Assembly: GCF_001649575.2 (NCBI RefSeq)
Contig: NC_051448.1
Location: 20,376,328 to 20,440,327 of the forward strand
DNA length: 64,000 nucleotides
Direction: 5' to 3'
From: Kryptolebias marmoratus
Lineage: Eukaryota; Chordata; Actinopteri; Cyprinodontiformes; Rivulidae
The number at the start of each line of letters is the position of its first letter. The first letter of the stretch is position 1. The notes beneath the pieces were generated by a model, which saw nothing but the letters and a program-made list of their open reading frames with translations, did no database searches and was not told the origin of the DNA. The translations under genes and the position numbers were made by a program. Of the stretch, positions 19,303 to 31,333 are shown piece by piece.

Positions 19303-21904
19303 TTCTCTGAAGCGTAATAATCCCATAGATGATCCGTCTTATCACAGGCTCTGGTTGCATCAGAGGGGATAAGAAATCAGCAGAAATGGAACCAGATGGA
19401 CGACATTAGAAGCTTGTTTCTTTTTTTCTAAGAACAGTGGCACAAAATAAAAGCTGTTAGCCATTTGGAAAACATTGCAGCGGATCAGATATTGGCGTTT
19501 GATGGAAAAGAGCGCGACTGGCGTGTGTTTCTGAGGAGCTCGGCGTATTTGAGATAAGGTCAGGATGTGAAGATCCTCTCGGAGGATGTTTGAGATGGGC
19601 ACGGTGCTTTGAAGTAGGAGATGTTTGTAGACGGGTTTGGTCTGCATTCCAGCGGCCGAACGCGGTGACACTTAAGTGACATGTCTTCAGTTTGCATTTG
19701 CAGAAAGAAAGGAGAGCAGTTTTATTATTTTACCCTTTTTTTTCTCTGCTAATCCTAAAATATGTCCCGTCGTTAAATCCCACCCCGTACGTCTTTGTAA
19801 GTCTTCATCGATTTACCAGCTCTTCCTCCTCTTCGCCCACATCTCCACCTCTGTGTCTGCATTTCTGACAGACGAAAGGTTTATGACGGAGAGATGTTAT
19901 CTCACACCTCTGGGATTTTTGACCACAATCTCTTTTACAATCTCCTCCAAAATACCATCCAGCTCCCCACCCCCCAAGCTCGAAAGCCCCGGGAGGAAAT
20001 TTGACACATGGATGCCATGTCTGAAGTTTGAACAGAGTTTGTTTTTTCGTAGCCATCCATCCATCCATGTTTGTAGGTATGAACATGTGATGTGTGTTTG
20101 GACTAGGCTATGGCTTCAGGATGTTACTAATGATCAACAATTAGCAGCATCAGAAGAAGTCTTCTTTATGGAGCCTGGGATGTAAATGAAGACAAGAATC
20201 AGAAAAAATAGATATTAATAATTGGGAGGAAAATAAACAACAATAAGCCATGAGGAATGACAACAAACAATTAAAGACGGTTTTATATTGTCCAGTCCTG
20301 TAAGGTCCAACTTCCATGAATCCCAACGTCACTAAGGTGGAATTGGTTCAAAAATGCAAAGGGGAAAAGTAGTCCAAAATCCATAGAATGGAATCAGTTC
20401 ATTAATGGGGAAAGAAATAGCCCCAAAACAAAAAAAAATTTAAAAGAAAGGTCCAAAATTCGGGAGGAAAAATATAATTAATTTAGTCCTACCACACAGG
20501 TAGAAGGTAGCTCGCCATCTTGAGTTGACTCTTTCTTTTTAGTCAAAAAACAACAGTAATAGATATAGTTTTCCAATTGAAGTATTTTTAGTGGTATCGC
20601 AGTTGTTTGGGGGAACTCACGTCGCAGCTACCATGGAGAGGAAGCAGAGGAAGTCAGGTCACCTAGAGGAAACAGACCCGCAACAATAAAGTGTTTATTT
20701 TTATTTTTTTATACAACACAGGTTACAAACAGTTCATTTGACCTGAGGGGACCTATCGAATATAAAAAAGAAACCTTGAAGGAATGCATACCACGCACCA
20801 CCCTGTGGGACAAAGTTTCAAATGAAGATCTCATGTGATCTGTTTGTGCTCCGAGTCGCCAACTAGTAGTCTTCCCCAGCCCAGTGAGGTACTGCCCTGA
20901 CTTTGCTCGGCCTTAAAGAAGGAACCCTTTTTCAGTAATTTTCACACAGACATCTGTTCACCAAATCCCTCCTCCACGTCTCTTTTATCCGCCCCTTTTG
21001 GATCTCTTTTAAGATTTCTTTGCTCTGTTCCGAAGACACTCCTCACTTACAGGCTTCTTCTTGCTCTGATGCTTCTTCCCTTCCGCTACATGAGTGCTTC
21101 ACGTTTTAAACCACTGCCCTACGTACTTTCGTTACTTCCGCAGACTCTCCTCACTCCTCTGTCTCTGACAGACGATATGGAAGCAGTTTGGATTTGGGGC
21201 AAAAGGGGAAGAGTGATCAGAGGAAGAGAGGGGCGCAGGGGGAAAGACGAGAGGGATCTGTGTTAAAGACGGACAAAGCCTGCTCTAAATCCTCTAACAC
21301 CATGTGAAATCCTCAAGAAAAACAGTCATAATTAGCAGGCCAAGCCTAGCCCCATGCCAGAAGTGTGCATATTTGAATGCACCAAAGCAGCAGGAGCGAA
21401 ACAGCTGATCTCTGTTTCTAATTACCAAACACTGACTCGTCCGGGTGCCAGAAAGTACTGCGCCAGTATCGATTCTGCATGCGTTTGGAAAACCTGATGG
21501 CGTTGTCAGAGTTGGGCTATAAAGTAAGGACTGCAACTTTCCCAGTTACCTCATGCCTTGAATCCTAATAGGATGTGTGAAATGGCAAACTTGTCTGTCA
21601 CTGGGCTAGTATAGTTATACTTTCAGGCACCAGATGGAATTTGCCGAAGACCATTTCTGGTCAGTGTTCTGCAAAACCAAACTTTCTGATGAGTTTTTTG
21701 TGTCTAATAGGACCTAGTTTTTCAGCTTTTTTTTTAATTACACAGGTGTGTACCTGTTTATTCGCTGTGATGACAGTTGTATACCACTAGGTTAGGCTTC
21801 CTTCATTCTGGATGACAACCATGCTACAAAGTTACAAAATCAGTCAGGTTGTCGATTGTCTTCGTAGCTTCTTGACATATATAGAAAGCAGTTGGCTCTC
21901 CTTT
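19303..21904. other. Intergenic DNA with possible conserved non-coding stretches
   Basis: About 19,490-19,690 and 21,290-21,510 look unique and GC-balanced, the second with CATAATTAGCAGG and TCTAATTACC cores. A frame of 169 codons at 19,676-20,185 has no recognisable domain, signal or conserved motif, and is overlapped by frames on the other strand. A short (CATC)n lies at 20,053-20,068. Confidence 0.35.
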
Positions 21905-22640
21905 ATGTGTGACGGTTTTGAGCATACACAAAACGTTTGTAGCGAGCTTGTGGTGGTTAATTAACACAGTGGCAGCATGTTGGAGTCCTGGTTGGAGAGT
22001 GTGGGAAGGTAGTGGCAGAATATTCATGGCGTTAGGCCAATGTGCGTTGGCGTTGCTTGTTCGTCAAGAGTTTGAAACTTGCTGGCCTCGTGTCTGGGCT
22101 ATGATCTTGGTTGTAACATGGTCATGGAAACAAGTGCAGACTTGATACTGTGTCAGTAGCATTGTGTTCTTGATCCTGATGCAGTCTGAGAGTGTCATTT
22201 CAGGGTGTGTAGAGCATGGTGAGGATGCAAAAGAGCATCTTAAGGACCTGGAAAATAGCCATTTGTCCATCCATTTTCTATCATCGTAACATGGTTTTCT
22301 AATTGGGGTTGTGGGAAGCCGTTTCCAGTTATTTCCAGCGGTCGTTGGCTCTCATCTAGCGACAATTTATAGTGGCTAATTACCCTAACATGCATGAGTT
22401 TCGTCTGTGGGAGGAAACCGGAGTACCTCCAGGAAATCCACACATTCAAACTCTACACAGAAAAAGCTGCAGCCAAGGATTGATTTTGCAACCTTCTTGT
22501 TGTGAGGTGACAGCTCCGATCACTATCCAGTCCTACCCTGCTGCAATCAGGCAACATACTAATATTAGGTCATACAGCATGGCTGTTATCCAGTGTGAAG
22601 AAGGCCCTTATACACGCTCTCCCACTTTACACCAACTCTG
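21905..22640 (+). repeat. Dispersed repeat interrupted by a second insertion
   Basis: The outer parts (about 21,905-22,260 and 22,557-22,640) match the uninterrupted copy at 48,470-48,915: GCTTGTGGTGG, AATGCAGACYTGATAC, CTGAGAGYGTTGT-like text, TAGAGCATGGTGAGG, GAGCATCTTRGAGA and, after the insertion, TCCAGTGTGAAGAAGGCCYT. No coding capacity is recognisable. Confidence 0.6.
22262..22540 (+). mobile_element. Retroelement 3'-end type repeat inserted in an older repeat
   Basis: It carries the well-known fish repeat sequence TCCATCCATTTTCTAT, CTAATTACCCTAACATGCAT, GTGGGAGGAAACCGGAGTAC, CCACACATTCAAACTC and TGTGAGGTGACAGCTCCGAT. I regard it as LINE/SINE-derived. It splits the surrounding repeat, so it arrived later. 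Confidence 0.65.
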
Positions 22641-23364
22641 CTCTGTGACTACCCTTGTTGCCAGATCAGAATCAACTTAACCACCCCTCGATTTGGCCTT
22701 AGTTTTTCGACAACCAAAACATTCATAATATGTTGTTCACGTCATTACCACCTCTGAGCTGCCAGTCAACAGCTGGGGGATGATAGTTGACATAACGAGT
22801 AGCTAAGCTGCCCTGCCGTTCTGTGCTTCTTCAGCTCAGTTCCTTTCAATTCTCCTTCTTCTTTCCCCCTACTCATGTTATTAATTTTCTTTCTTTTATT
22901 GTGTTTAAAGGGAAATGATAAAAAACAGAAAGACAAGTCATCTGGATACAGTATGTGCTTAGATAACAACACTGCAGCTTCGCTTACATGTTCTGCACCC
23001 CTTTTCTAAATGAGTTGGCAGGGAAGTATCAGGCCGATAGACGTGGTGTCAGGATATATACCAGAATATAAAGGCTGTAAAATAACGTCATTTATCAAAG
23101 AAAAGAAGAAAAAAAAAGGAGAAAGAAACACTGGTTTTAGTTGAATTCCTTTGAAACTGATTCTGCTTGCTGAATAAAAAGGCACAAAGCCAAAATTCTC
23201 TGAAAGTGATGCAAATCTTGACTTAAGATCTACCCCCTACTGTCGTCCCAATCCATTTCGTTTATCTGTCCACCACATATGTTGTTCTTGAAGATTTGCG
23301 CAACCCGTCAAGTTGCAGAACGTGTCACCATGAGGCCACCGTGAGTTAGAACAATGAACCGCCG
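22641..23364. other. Intergenic DNA, nothing recognised
   Basis: Mostly AT-rich sequence with an A/G-rich stretch at 23,100-23,130. No gene or repeat that I can support. Confidence 0.45.
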
Positions 23365-23745
23365 TGTCATAACGAGGGGAGACAGAGGAGACTCCTGAAC
23401 GTAAAATCATCTTTAAAAAATAAACTAATTTATTCCAAAAAAACAAGAAAATAACCAAACATCTAAACGAAGGAGCAGGGCATGGCAGGGAGCAGAACAA
23501 GAAAACAACAACAACAATGATCCAGCGGGGTGGTGGAGAAAATGACCAGGTTATATACACAGGGGATAATCATGGGAAGTGGGCACAGGTGAGTGATTAC
23601 AATAACTTGCAGGTGGAGATGGGCGTGGCAGATAATCAGGGGCAAACAGAGGGGAAGTGAATACTGACTGAGGTATTGGGAAAACAAGAAAACAAATGCA
23701 AAATGAATCCAAAAGAAAAACAAAAACAAAACCCAAATCATTACA
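23365..23745 (-). mobile_element. Solo LTR with 5-bp target duplication
   Basis: The unit begins TGTCATAACG and ends ATCATTACA on the + strand, so both strands start TG and end CA. It is flanked by CGCCG on each side (23,360-23,364 and 23,746-23,750), the 5-bp duplication expected of LTR retrotransposons. Read on the minus strand it has CCTGTGTATATAACCTGG (TATA-like) followed downstream by AATAAATTAG (polyadenylation signal), the right order for an LTR. No internal gag/pol region is present. It probably arose by recombination between two LTRs of a Gypsy-like element. Confidence 0.85.
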
Positions 23746-23750
23746 CGCCG

Positions 23751-25406
23751 CCTCTAATATGTCCTTACCAGGGTGGTTTCGCCATTTTTACGTTGCCATT
23801 CATTGAAGTCATTGATCTCGTAGAAATAGCTTTCTGAGCCATGAGTTTACATAGTGACTTTTACCATGGTGACCTTTTCCACAACGCTGCCACGTTTGTC
23901 TAAGTTAAACCAGGTATCCAGCTCCAGGTAAATTATCTCTGCGGCAGCTTTGGATATTTACTGACAAAGATGGAAGCAAGGCGGCCAGAAATATATGCTT
24001 GGTGCACATCAAGAAAATAAATTTTAAACCCAAGTATCAGCTGTAATGTCTCATCTTCAGACTGAAAGTGACTGTAGAATCAGCTCATTAGGAAAAGAGG
24101 GCATGGCAAGTCAATTATTTTAGTCTGCCGGCTATTAGTTCTGTTGGGTGGGGCTTGTTTAGTTTGGCCCGACCAAAATATATTTTTGTTGGAAAATTAG
24201 ATATACCAGACATTTTAGTTTACTGTGGCAAGATGATCAATTGCCATCCCGCCCCGGTTGACATAGTCTGGAGTATGACTGCACAATGTATTGAAATGTG
24301 TTCAAAATTAATATAGCAAAGGACTGCATGGCACCACAGGCACAGACTGGATGCCAATATTATGTTTGGTCAATCGAATGGATTGTTTCTGCCCAAGTGA
24401 CCCCACCCTCTGAGTTTCTGCATCGAATCAAGAGATGCTCTCACGTGGTTTTGTGGAGTTTGTAACGATTTATAATCCAGATAAACACTGATCTTCTGTG
24501 GGATTCATTTTTCTTTTAAATATGACTGTACGGAGTTGGTCACTTTATAAACAATGACTTACTTTTAATCTGCTTTTGCAATCAATATTTATGCTGTGTG
24601 AATGCGCTTCTCTATTTGTTACAGAGACAAATCAGCTTTAGAGAAGGAGTCAAACATTTAAGAGACAAAGCAACTGAGCAGGTCTGAGACTGTTTAGGGT
24701 TTTTAAAGTCTTGATTAAAGTGTATTGGCCGGTTAATAATTACAAATATGTTCTTTTTCATTGTTCCCAGCCTCGGTGAAATGAGCATTACTGAGGAGGA
24801 GCCGAATGTTGGACTGAGGGCAGACTGGACACCAGAGTGACTCACTGACCCCTCTTCAGGTACAAACTCAGACACGCTCATTGACCATAAAAGATAGCAC
24901 AAATGGAAATAAAAGGTAGGAATGAAACAAAATGGCACGTGATGAAAGGTCACGTGGCTGTACTTCAATGTTTACAATGTCTCAGTACAGACACACTGCT
25001 GGTCCCGCATGTAGCACCCCATCAGGCCTGGAGACAAATGGGAATTCGGTGCATAATAGAGGTATAAAGTAGTTGCATTTTCTCCTGCTACAAGTAGATC
25101 TACAACTGGCCTCTAAGACCCAGCACGTTGGCACAGTTTATGTACATGGGAGGACCTCAGCGAGATGCCATTCAGTCCAAACACACACACGTTGTATGGA
25201 CAGGTGTTGTCGTGTTGATGGACTGTAGCAGGGTTCTGTTTCAGGAGGGGTAAAGGCCTTTGCATGCTCCATGAGAAGTCACAAAGTCGGCTCTCATTCA
25301 CGTGGGGCACGTGACGTATATTGTGTTTTTGTTCTCGTAGCAGCTTCGTCCACCACTTCGCGACACAAGGCCTTCACCTCGAGGAGGCACAGGCGGCTCT
25401 TTGTGG
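23751..25406. other. Intergenic DNA, nothing recognised
   Basis: No long ORF with a known domain. The longest frame (118 codons, minus strand, 24,612-24,968) has no recognisable motif. Confidence 0.45.
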
Positions 25407-25650
25407 CTGTCTCAGTCAGTTTAAACATGTCCGGTCGTGGTAAGGGAAGCAAAAAGCTGTACAAGGACAGGAAAGTTGAGGAGCTGGCAGGCAGAAACCT
25501 GTTTTAACACTGGAGGAGGAGAGAGGAGCTTCCTGGGAGTTCTGATCCGAGCGTCTCGTGGACGATGAAAGGTGTGGACAAAAACAAACGGCTCGCAACC
25601 ACATGACCGCGAACAGACTTCTTGATGTCTTATGAAGCATGCCGGAGACT
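25407..25650 (+). repeat. Dispersed repeat pair, copy 2 of unknown family
   Basis: Counterpart of 1,838-2,045. The reading begins MSGRGKGSKKLYKDRK, superficially like a histone tail, but it stops after about 27 residues and has no histone fold. Confidence 0.6.
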
Positions 25651-28600
25651 TAAGACATGCAGATGCAGGATGTCAAGGATGTAGCGCTGTGCCATCAGTG
25701 CCCCTTACAGTTACACTACCATCTTCTTACCTTCAAGCTCAGTTTCTGTAAGTTCATTTCTTGTGTGAAAACAAAGAATTTTATTTTGTTTAGGGCATGA
25801 AAAAGTAATTCATTTAATAAAGTTTAAGTTAAGAAGTCTTCTAAAACTAGTTCCCATTAACATTTACTGTCGAAAGTTGTAGCAGCTTTGGGTCACAAGC
25901 AAACAGTTTAAGGCAAATTAGTTGGAAGTTAGAAGCAACTGTGATATAAATAAAGCATTTACTTATTGCTACTTGTTGTGGACTTTTGAGCTCATCTACA
26001 CCTCATCAGATTTGGACCTTTTTGAATATGAAGTCTGAGAACACCTGTTCTAAGTGTTTGCCTTGGGTTGTTTTTATCAGTATTTTCACATTTGTCCACA
26101 TGCAGTAGTTGGAAAAGACATGATAGATAAGCTGACCCTGCAACTTAAAATAATGTTTTTTTAAATGTCATGTGCCGTGTGCACGTGTGTAAAGCAAGAA
26201 ATGCTGCTTTATTTGGCAAAAAGTCCAAAGAAAATGTAGTTTTTTAACAAGACCATCACCTTTTACAGCCAAGGGTTGTTCAGTTCGATATAAAGTGTAT
26301 GTCAGACTTAAATGAAGTCAAAGTTATTGTTATTGTAATATGTCTGGGGTACTTGCGCTCCCTTGGCTCTCAGTCCTTCCTCGAGCCCTTTGCGTTCTCC
26401 CGAGGCGTCCATCCTCACAGCCGAGGTGTTGAAGGGATTGCGTTCCTAAAAACTCAGACCCTCAGAAGCCATCGGCTGAAGTAACCGTATCCTTTTTTTA
26501 TTTTTTCACTTTCACTTCCAGCCAGTTAAATTCCTAGTTAATTCTCCTTTTTAATGCACTCTTTTTACCCCTTTAATGTTTCTTTCGTCGCCCGCCTCTC
26601 CTTCCCAATAGCCAGACATTATCACCTGTGGGGGGGGGTACCTCCGAAGCTCAGGGGACTTCTAGGATTACCTGCCTCCTTTCTGCATGTGTGTCAAAGT
26701 ATATTATCAGCATCTGAGCAGCTCTGCTGTTAGATCACCACTCGTGTGCTTTCAAATCACACAAGTTGGATCATGTCTAATCTTACAGGACAAAACATTA
26801 CCGAGTTTTTTTTTGTTCTGCTAACCTTTTAGTCACTGTTTGAGGTTTGGTCTTTGTGCCTGCAGTTACTTCAGTTAAGCATCAAAAAAGATTTGTAGTT
26901 AGTTATTCTATCCCCGATTGAAGTAAATTTTAGGTCCTAATATTTTAGTTTTTCTTGACATCTCAGACCTTTCTCCCTCCTTTAACCACTCCTCCTGTTT
27001 TGACACTTTGATGGGTTTCATGCGATCTTCTGCAGGGCCGTGGTGCTTTCAGCGGGGCCTCCATCCTTCCTGGTACAGTGCACAGCCTTTGATGTAGTCC
27101 CTTCTTTGGTTGCATGCGGGCAGACCACGGTCCTGGCTGCCTAAAGCAGCAAACGCACCTTCTAAAATGCTGTCAGACGCCACACTTGCTGTTGAGCTTC
27201 GCAGAGGCACAAAGCTGGGCTCATAATGCGGCGTTTCGTTGAATTATTTTAGAGCGCATCTGTGCAAAATCCGGTTTCCCCCCCCCACATATAGGCAGAG
27301 GCTCGCTTGTGAAATGGAAGGCTGAGCATTCCTTGAAGGAATGTGCTGCGTGTCGCCCGTTGCCTTTTAAACCAAACCCTTCTTGTGGTGAGAAGTGGCG
27401 GCGATCTCGCAGTACCCGTCAGCGCTTGGATTGTGTGCTTGGGATGACTCTCAGCTACCATCACTCCAGATTTCAGCCCAACATCTGTAAGATTGGCAGA
27501 GTTCTAGCTTCTTTTTTTTTGTGCCGGCTAAGGTTGCTTATTGACTCGAATGCAGTTGACTCCAAAGGTTATTCCGCTGTGGATGTACATCCAGAGGTAA
27601 CCTTCTTTTTAAAAATCCGTCCACTGGTTCATGATGTATTTTGCTAACAAGCAGACAAGGGAACAAACACACACACGCAGACAAGTCATTCATGCCATTT
27701 CGCCTTTGGCGGCGTGCGATAAAGATGCAACGGATGTTAGCATCAGGTTGTGGTCAGTGTGACACAAAGCAAGCCTTTAACTAACTTTGTATTTTTTCAG
27801 ACGATGTGATGTTTTATAGAACATTTTGGGGCCATCGGTTTGATGTTTTGCCCTTTAATAAACGTCTGTGAAGAAATGATGCTGCTTACCACTGTTTTAG
27901 TCCTCGGCTGACCGTATTTCTGACTGCAGCGCCCCCCTCCCTCCCCCAGGGGAAACTGGCTTTGGGCGTCAGAAACATGTTCTGAAGTGTGTTTGGGAGC
28001 TGAGAACAAAGATGGAGCTTCCTCAAGCCAGCAGCTTGAAGATGACTTTGTTTTGGTGCGTTGGACCTCAAATAACAGTGTAAATTTACAGTTATACTTT
28101 GAAAAATGCAAATAGGCTCAACAGTGAAAATAACTACACTGGCTTTGTTTTCAGACGGTACAGGGGTGAAGCATAATACGCGGAGGCCCGCTCATGTTTT
28201 TTAGCATGGGGTGATTATTATTCGAGACCACTACAAAGCCCTGCGTGGCTCAGTCTTTACCTGGCCTCAGGGCCAGCTGGGAACGAGCGCCTCGCCACTG
28301 CAGATGATTCCACCCGCTGTATGAACTGTGTCCTAATGGTGGTGGACAGCTAAAATGAAAGCCAGGTTCGGCCCTCTGCCTTCCCAGAATCCTCTGAGAT
28401 AAACCTCCTCCTGCCCTGCGGAGGAGAACCGGTTCTTTGGAACAAAATGCCTCTTTAAGCCTCAGCTTGTAAAGACAGAGCGGTTCTTATGAAATCAGAG
28501 CGCTCTGATGGGGCTTAAAGTCTGACATGACGGGCACTAAATAATTGTGTGAATGCTGAGTCAGCATTTCCACCGTTTCTTTCCAGATTTTTTAAATTTT

Positions 28601-28744
28601 TGTTTTCTGTAGGTATTTTTCTTTTTTTGGCAGACTAACTACTTTTGCATACTTTGTGCTTTTTTAACTGGTCATATATCAAAATGTTGAGCACATTCTG
28701 GAGATCAGTGCTGGACTTTTGGTTTTTATACTTTCCAACATATT
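25651..28744. other. Intergenic DNA, one possible conserved non-coding stretch
   Basis: About 28,220-28,560 is unique, GC-balanced and lacks repeat character; it includes CTAAATAATTGTGTGAATGC and a palindromic TGCTGAGTCAGCA (Maf-type site). A 112-codon frame at 27,309-27,647 has no known domain. The rest is plain. Confidence 0.35.
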
Positions 28745-28960
28745 TACGTTTAGCTTCTGGTTAGTTTTTTGTTATTTTTAGTTTTTAGCTAAGCTTTTAC
28801 TACTTTTAGCTATCATTTTGCTACTTCTAGTTTTTAGCTAGCCTTTTGTTACTTTTATCTGTCGTTTTGCTACACTTTGCTAGCGTTTAGCAAGCATTTT
28901 AGCTGCGTTTGGCTTTCAGTGAGTGTTTTGCTCCTTTTAGCTTTTATGGCGTAGTTTCAG
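28745..28960. repeat. Degenerate minisatellite (TTTTAGCTA / TTTTGCTAC units)
   Basis: About eight imperfect repeats of roughly 25 bp built on TTTTAGCTAGCATTTTGCTA-like text, with units at about 28,750, 28,775, 28,800 and onward. Confidence 0.75.
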
Positions 28961-30179
28961 CTCCTTCAGCAAAGTATTCAGCAGTCAGCTGAACAACTTT
29001 GCATCTTCTCTGGTTCTGGTTCGACGTCTGGACAACGTCCAACATGAAACCTTGTGCTCAGTGTGTGTGTTGACGTCAGGTGTGTGCACAGCAGAGATCA
29101 GAAATGGAACGATTTAAAATGCAGACATGTCCTCACTTTGAAATGTGAACGTAGCCACCTTCACTCGAGGTTTTCGCAGACTTGGGTGGGGAGGGAAAGA
29201 GGAACAGAGCACACTTTGAAGTAGCTATTAACCTAAACTGAGAAGAGCAGCCAACATATCTGAACAGTAATCTATAATTTAATGAAACTGACGTGTCAAG
29301 ATTGGGTGCGGTTCTATTAAGGATTTATGTGGTAGAATGTCAGATAATTAAAGGCTGTTTACTGTCTCTGTAAGTGAGCTTAATGAAAGCCTACTAAAGC
29401 TGACTATATTTAACTGCTGTTAATCTAATATCCCAGCCTTAAGGGCTCATAAAAGAAGTCCTAACTAACATAGAGAGAAGTTACCTACTTTTTAGACTTG
29501 ATGACAAACTTAAAAAGGTGTAAATTAGAACCCACATTATACAAATAAAGATTAATTCAGGTAACTATTTTGTTTTCTTTTTAATTGTTTGTTTCCTTTA
29601 AAAACTAGGCTTTATTAGGTGTGCCAGTTTATAAACACTGAACGTTTATTTCTATTTGGCCGACAATCTTCCATTTTCATCTCAACTTTTGATTCGCTCC
29701 CCTCCTGTGGCTTTGGAAAGCCCCGTACAAACCATCCATCAAACATGTGGCTCCATCAAATACTTACTGGTCAGGGTTTGTTTTTTTCAGTACAGCTTAT
29801 AGTTTTCACAGAGTGACACTTTGTTTCAGTTTGCTTTATTTTAATAGCTTATTTTCTACTTTGCGTGTCTGTCTGCCTGCGTTTTTGAGTTTGCTGTCAG
29901 AGACACGGGTGTGTGGTTACCATGGTGACCCTAATGAGCCACTGGCAGTAGCTTCAACTCTTCTTTGGAACTTGGTTTTCTTCACACTTTTTATATAGTT
30001 TACACATCAAAACAGACATTTTGTCCCAATTTACTTTTACTATTGAAGAAAGTTGCTGGCTGTTTGAATATTGGGCAGTAGCTGCGTTAGCATCCTTTAA
30101 AGTATTTTCAGAAATGCTCTAGTTGTAAACTCCTTTGCACATTAAAACCGCTGTATTATTTTGACTCCTCAGTTTCTAG
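28961..30179. other. Intergenic DNA, nothing recognised
   Basis: AT-rich, with no domain-bearing frame and no repeat copy that I can pair within the window. Confidence 0.45.
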
Positions 30180-30775
30180 GTTAAAGCTGTTGGGTCAAAG
30201 GTTGGGTTGGTTTGACCAAATATTGGGTCAAAACGTTTCACCCAGTGGTTGGGTCGCAGATGAGCCGAGTCATTCTTCACAGTCCGCCATTTTAAATTAG
30301 AAGTTGACTAAATTGAACTTGACTGGATCTCTGTTTTAAGATGTCATAAGTAAAGGTTTAAACAGCTTCTAAGAAGATATTAAATCTAATTGGCTTAATT
30401 AATAACTTCAGTTTGAGGTGGTACAGTGGAGCAGCAGTTAGGGTTCCTAAGATAACATAAGTTGGTGCTAGCTAACTGACACCAATAGTGGTTAGCACCA
30501 GCTAGCTGAAGATAGTAGCGGTTAGCACCAGCTAGCTGAAGCTAATACTAGTTAGTGCCGGCTAGCTAGCCCAAGTTGTAATTACCAGTCAGTAAGTTCC
30601 CAGATTTTGGGTTGTTCCTTTTAACTCCGTTTCTTAGTAGCTTTAATTTAAGTTCGTAATTTTAACATTTTTTGGGGGGGGTAGAACACTTAACCAAGTA
30701 CACTGGGTCAAACTGATAACCCAACCCTGGGTTGGCTCTGTGGCACTGGGTTTGTTTTTAACCCGGCAGTTGTCA
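30180..30775. repeat. Dispersed repeat, copy 2 (TTGGGTCAAA end, GCTAGCT core)
   Basis: Longer counterpart of 345-735. The left end has TTGGGTCAAAGGTTGGGTTG and ATTGGGTCAAAACG. The core has three GTTAGCACCAGCTAGCTGAA-type units. The right end has GGGTCAAACTGATAACCCAA then CCCTGGGTTGGC. The ends are roughly inverted, as in a non-autonomous DNA element. It lies about 100 bp upstream of the CpG-rich promoter. Confidence 0.65.
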
Positions 30776-30779
30776 CGTG

Positions 30780-31000
30780 TGGTAATAAAGGAAGTTGGCT
30801 GGGGTTTAATGATATGATTAAAGCCAATGACGCTTCTAAACCATAAATCTTGTCAGGACTTCATTTCGCGCCGCCTCAGGTAACAGTTTTCCTTTATCTG
30901 TGAAAACCGTTTGTGCCACACCGTGGCAGTGAGCGGGTTAAAGGAGCCGAGCTGTGACCGTCCTCTCTGCGCTCCTCGGGGCTGTCCCAGCCCACCGCCT
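30780..31000 (+). promoter_or_regulatory. disp1: CpG-rich probable disp1 promoter
   Basis: GC content rises sharply from about 30,860. Upstream is a CCAAT box (AAGCCAATGACG, about 30,820) and TTTCGCGCC (30,864-30,872), an E2F-type site. No clear TATA box is present, as is usual for CpG promoters. The assignment to disp1 rests on position and strand only. Confidence 0.5.
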
Positions 31001-31055
31001 CCCGCCTCCCGCCTCCCTCCCTCCGTCCCTCTGGCTGGTGGGGGCGAGAGAGAGA

Positions 31056-31088
<33 letters not shown>

Positions 31089-31333
31089 GGAGCCGGGGCT
31101 GGAAGTGTTTGTGTAGGCTGTTTGTCATTCTGGCAGGACACACTCCCACGAGAAGCAGAGTCGCTGCCGCCTTCTCGGGTCGTGTTGTTTGTTTTAGCGA
31201 CGCCGCCCGCGGATATTTTAATGTAACCGGGACTTTTCCCTCTGCCGCTGCTCCTGCTGCTCCTGCCGCCGCTGCGAAGCCCACCGACCGGAGAGAAGCA
31301 GCTCCGAGCGCCGGGAGACACGAAGACACGACG
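30900..31333 (+). other. disp1: Probable non-coding first exon of disp1 (start uncertain)
   Basis: The sequence is GC-rich with a (GA)n tract at 31,048-31,089 and ends at CGAAGACACGACG before GTAGGAC, a fair donor at 31,334. The long frames here on both strands are low-complexity products of GC and GA bias. ATGTAA at 31,221-31,226 would be a start-stop upstream ORF. The next good acceptor on this strand in front of the disp1 ATG is at 36,064, so intron 1 would be about 4.7 kb. The transcription start is not determined. Confidence 0.5.

Noticed and set aside
19676..20185. 169-codon frame as a gene
   Set aside because: No domain, no good splice or promoter context, overlapped by an antisense frame; single-exon genes with no known family need more than this.
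25427..25507. MSGRGKGSKK start resembling a histone tail
   Set aside because: Stops after about 27 residues, no histone fold follows, and the sequence belongs to a repeat also found at 1,838-2,045.
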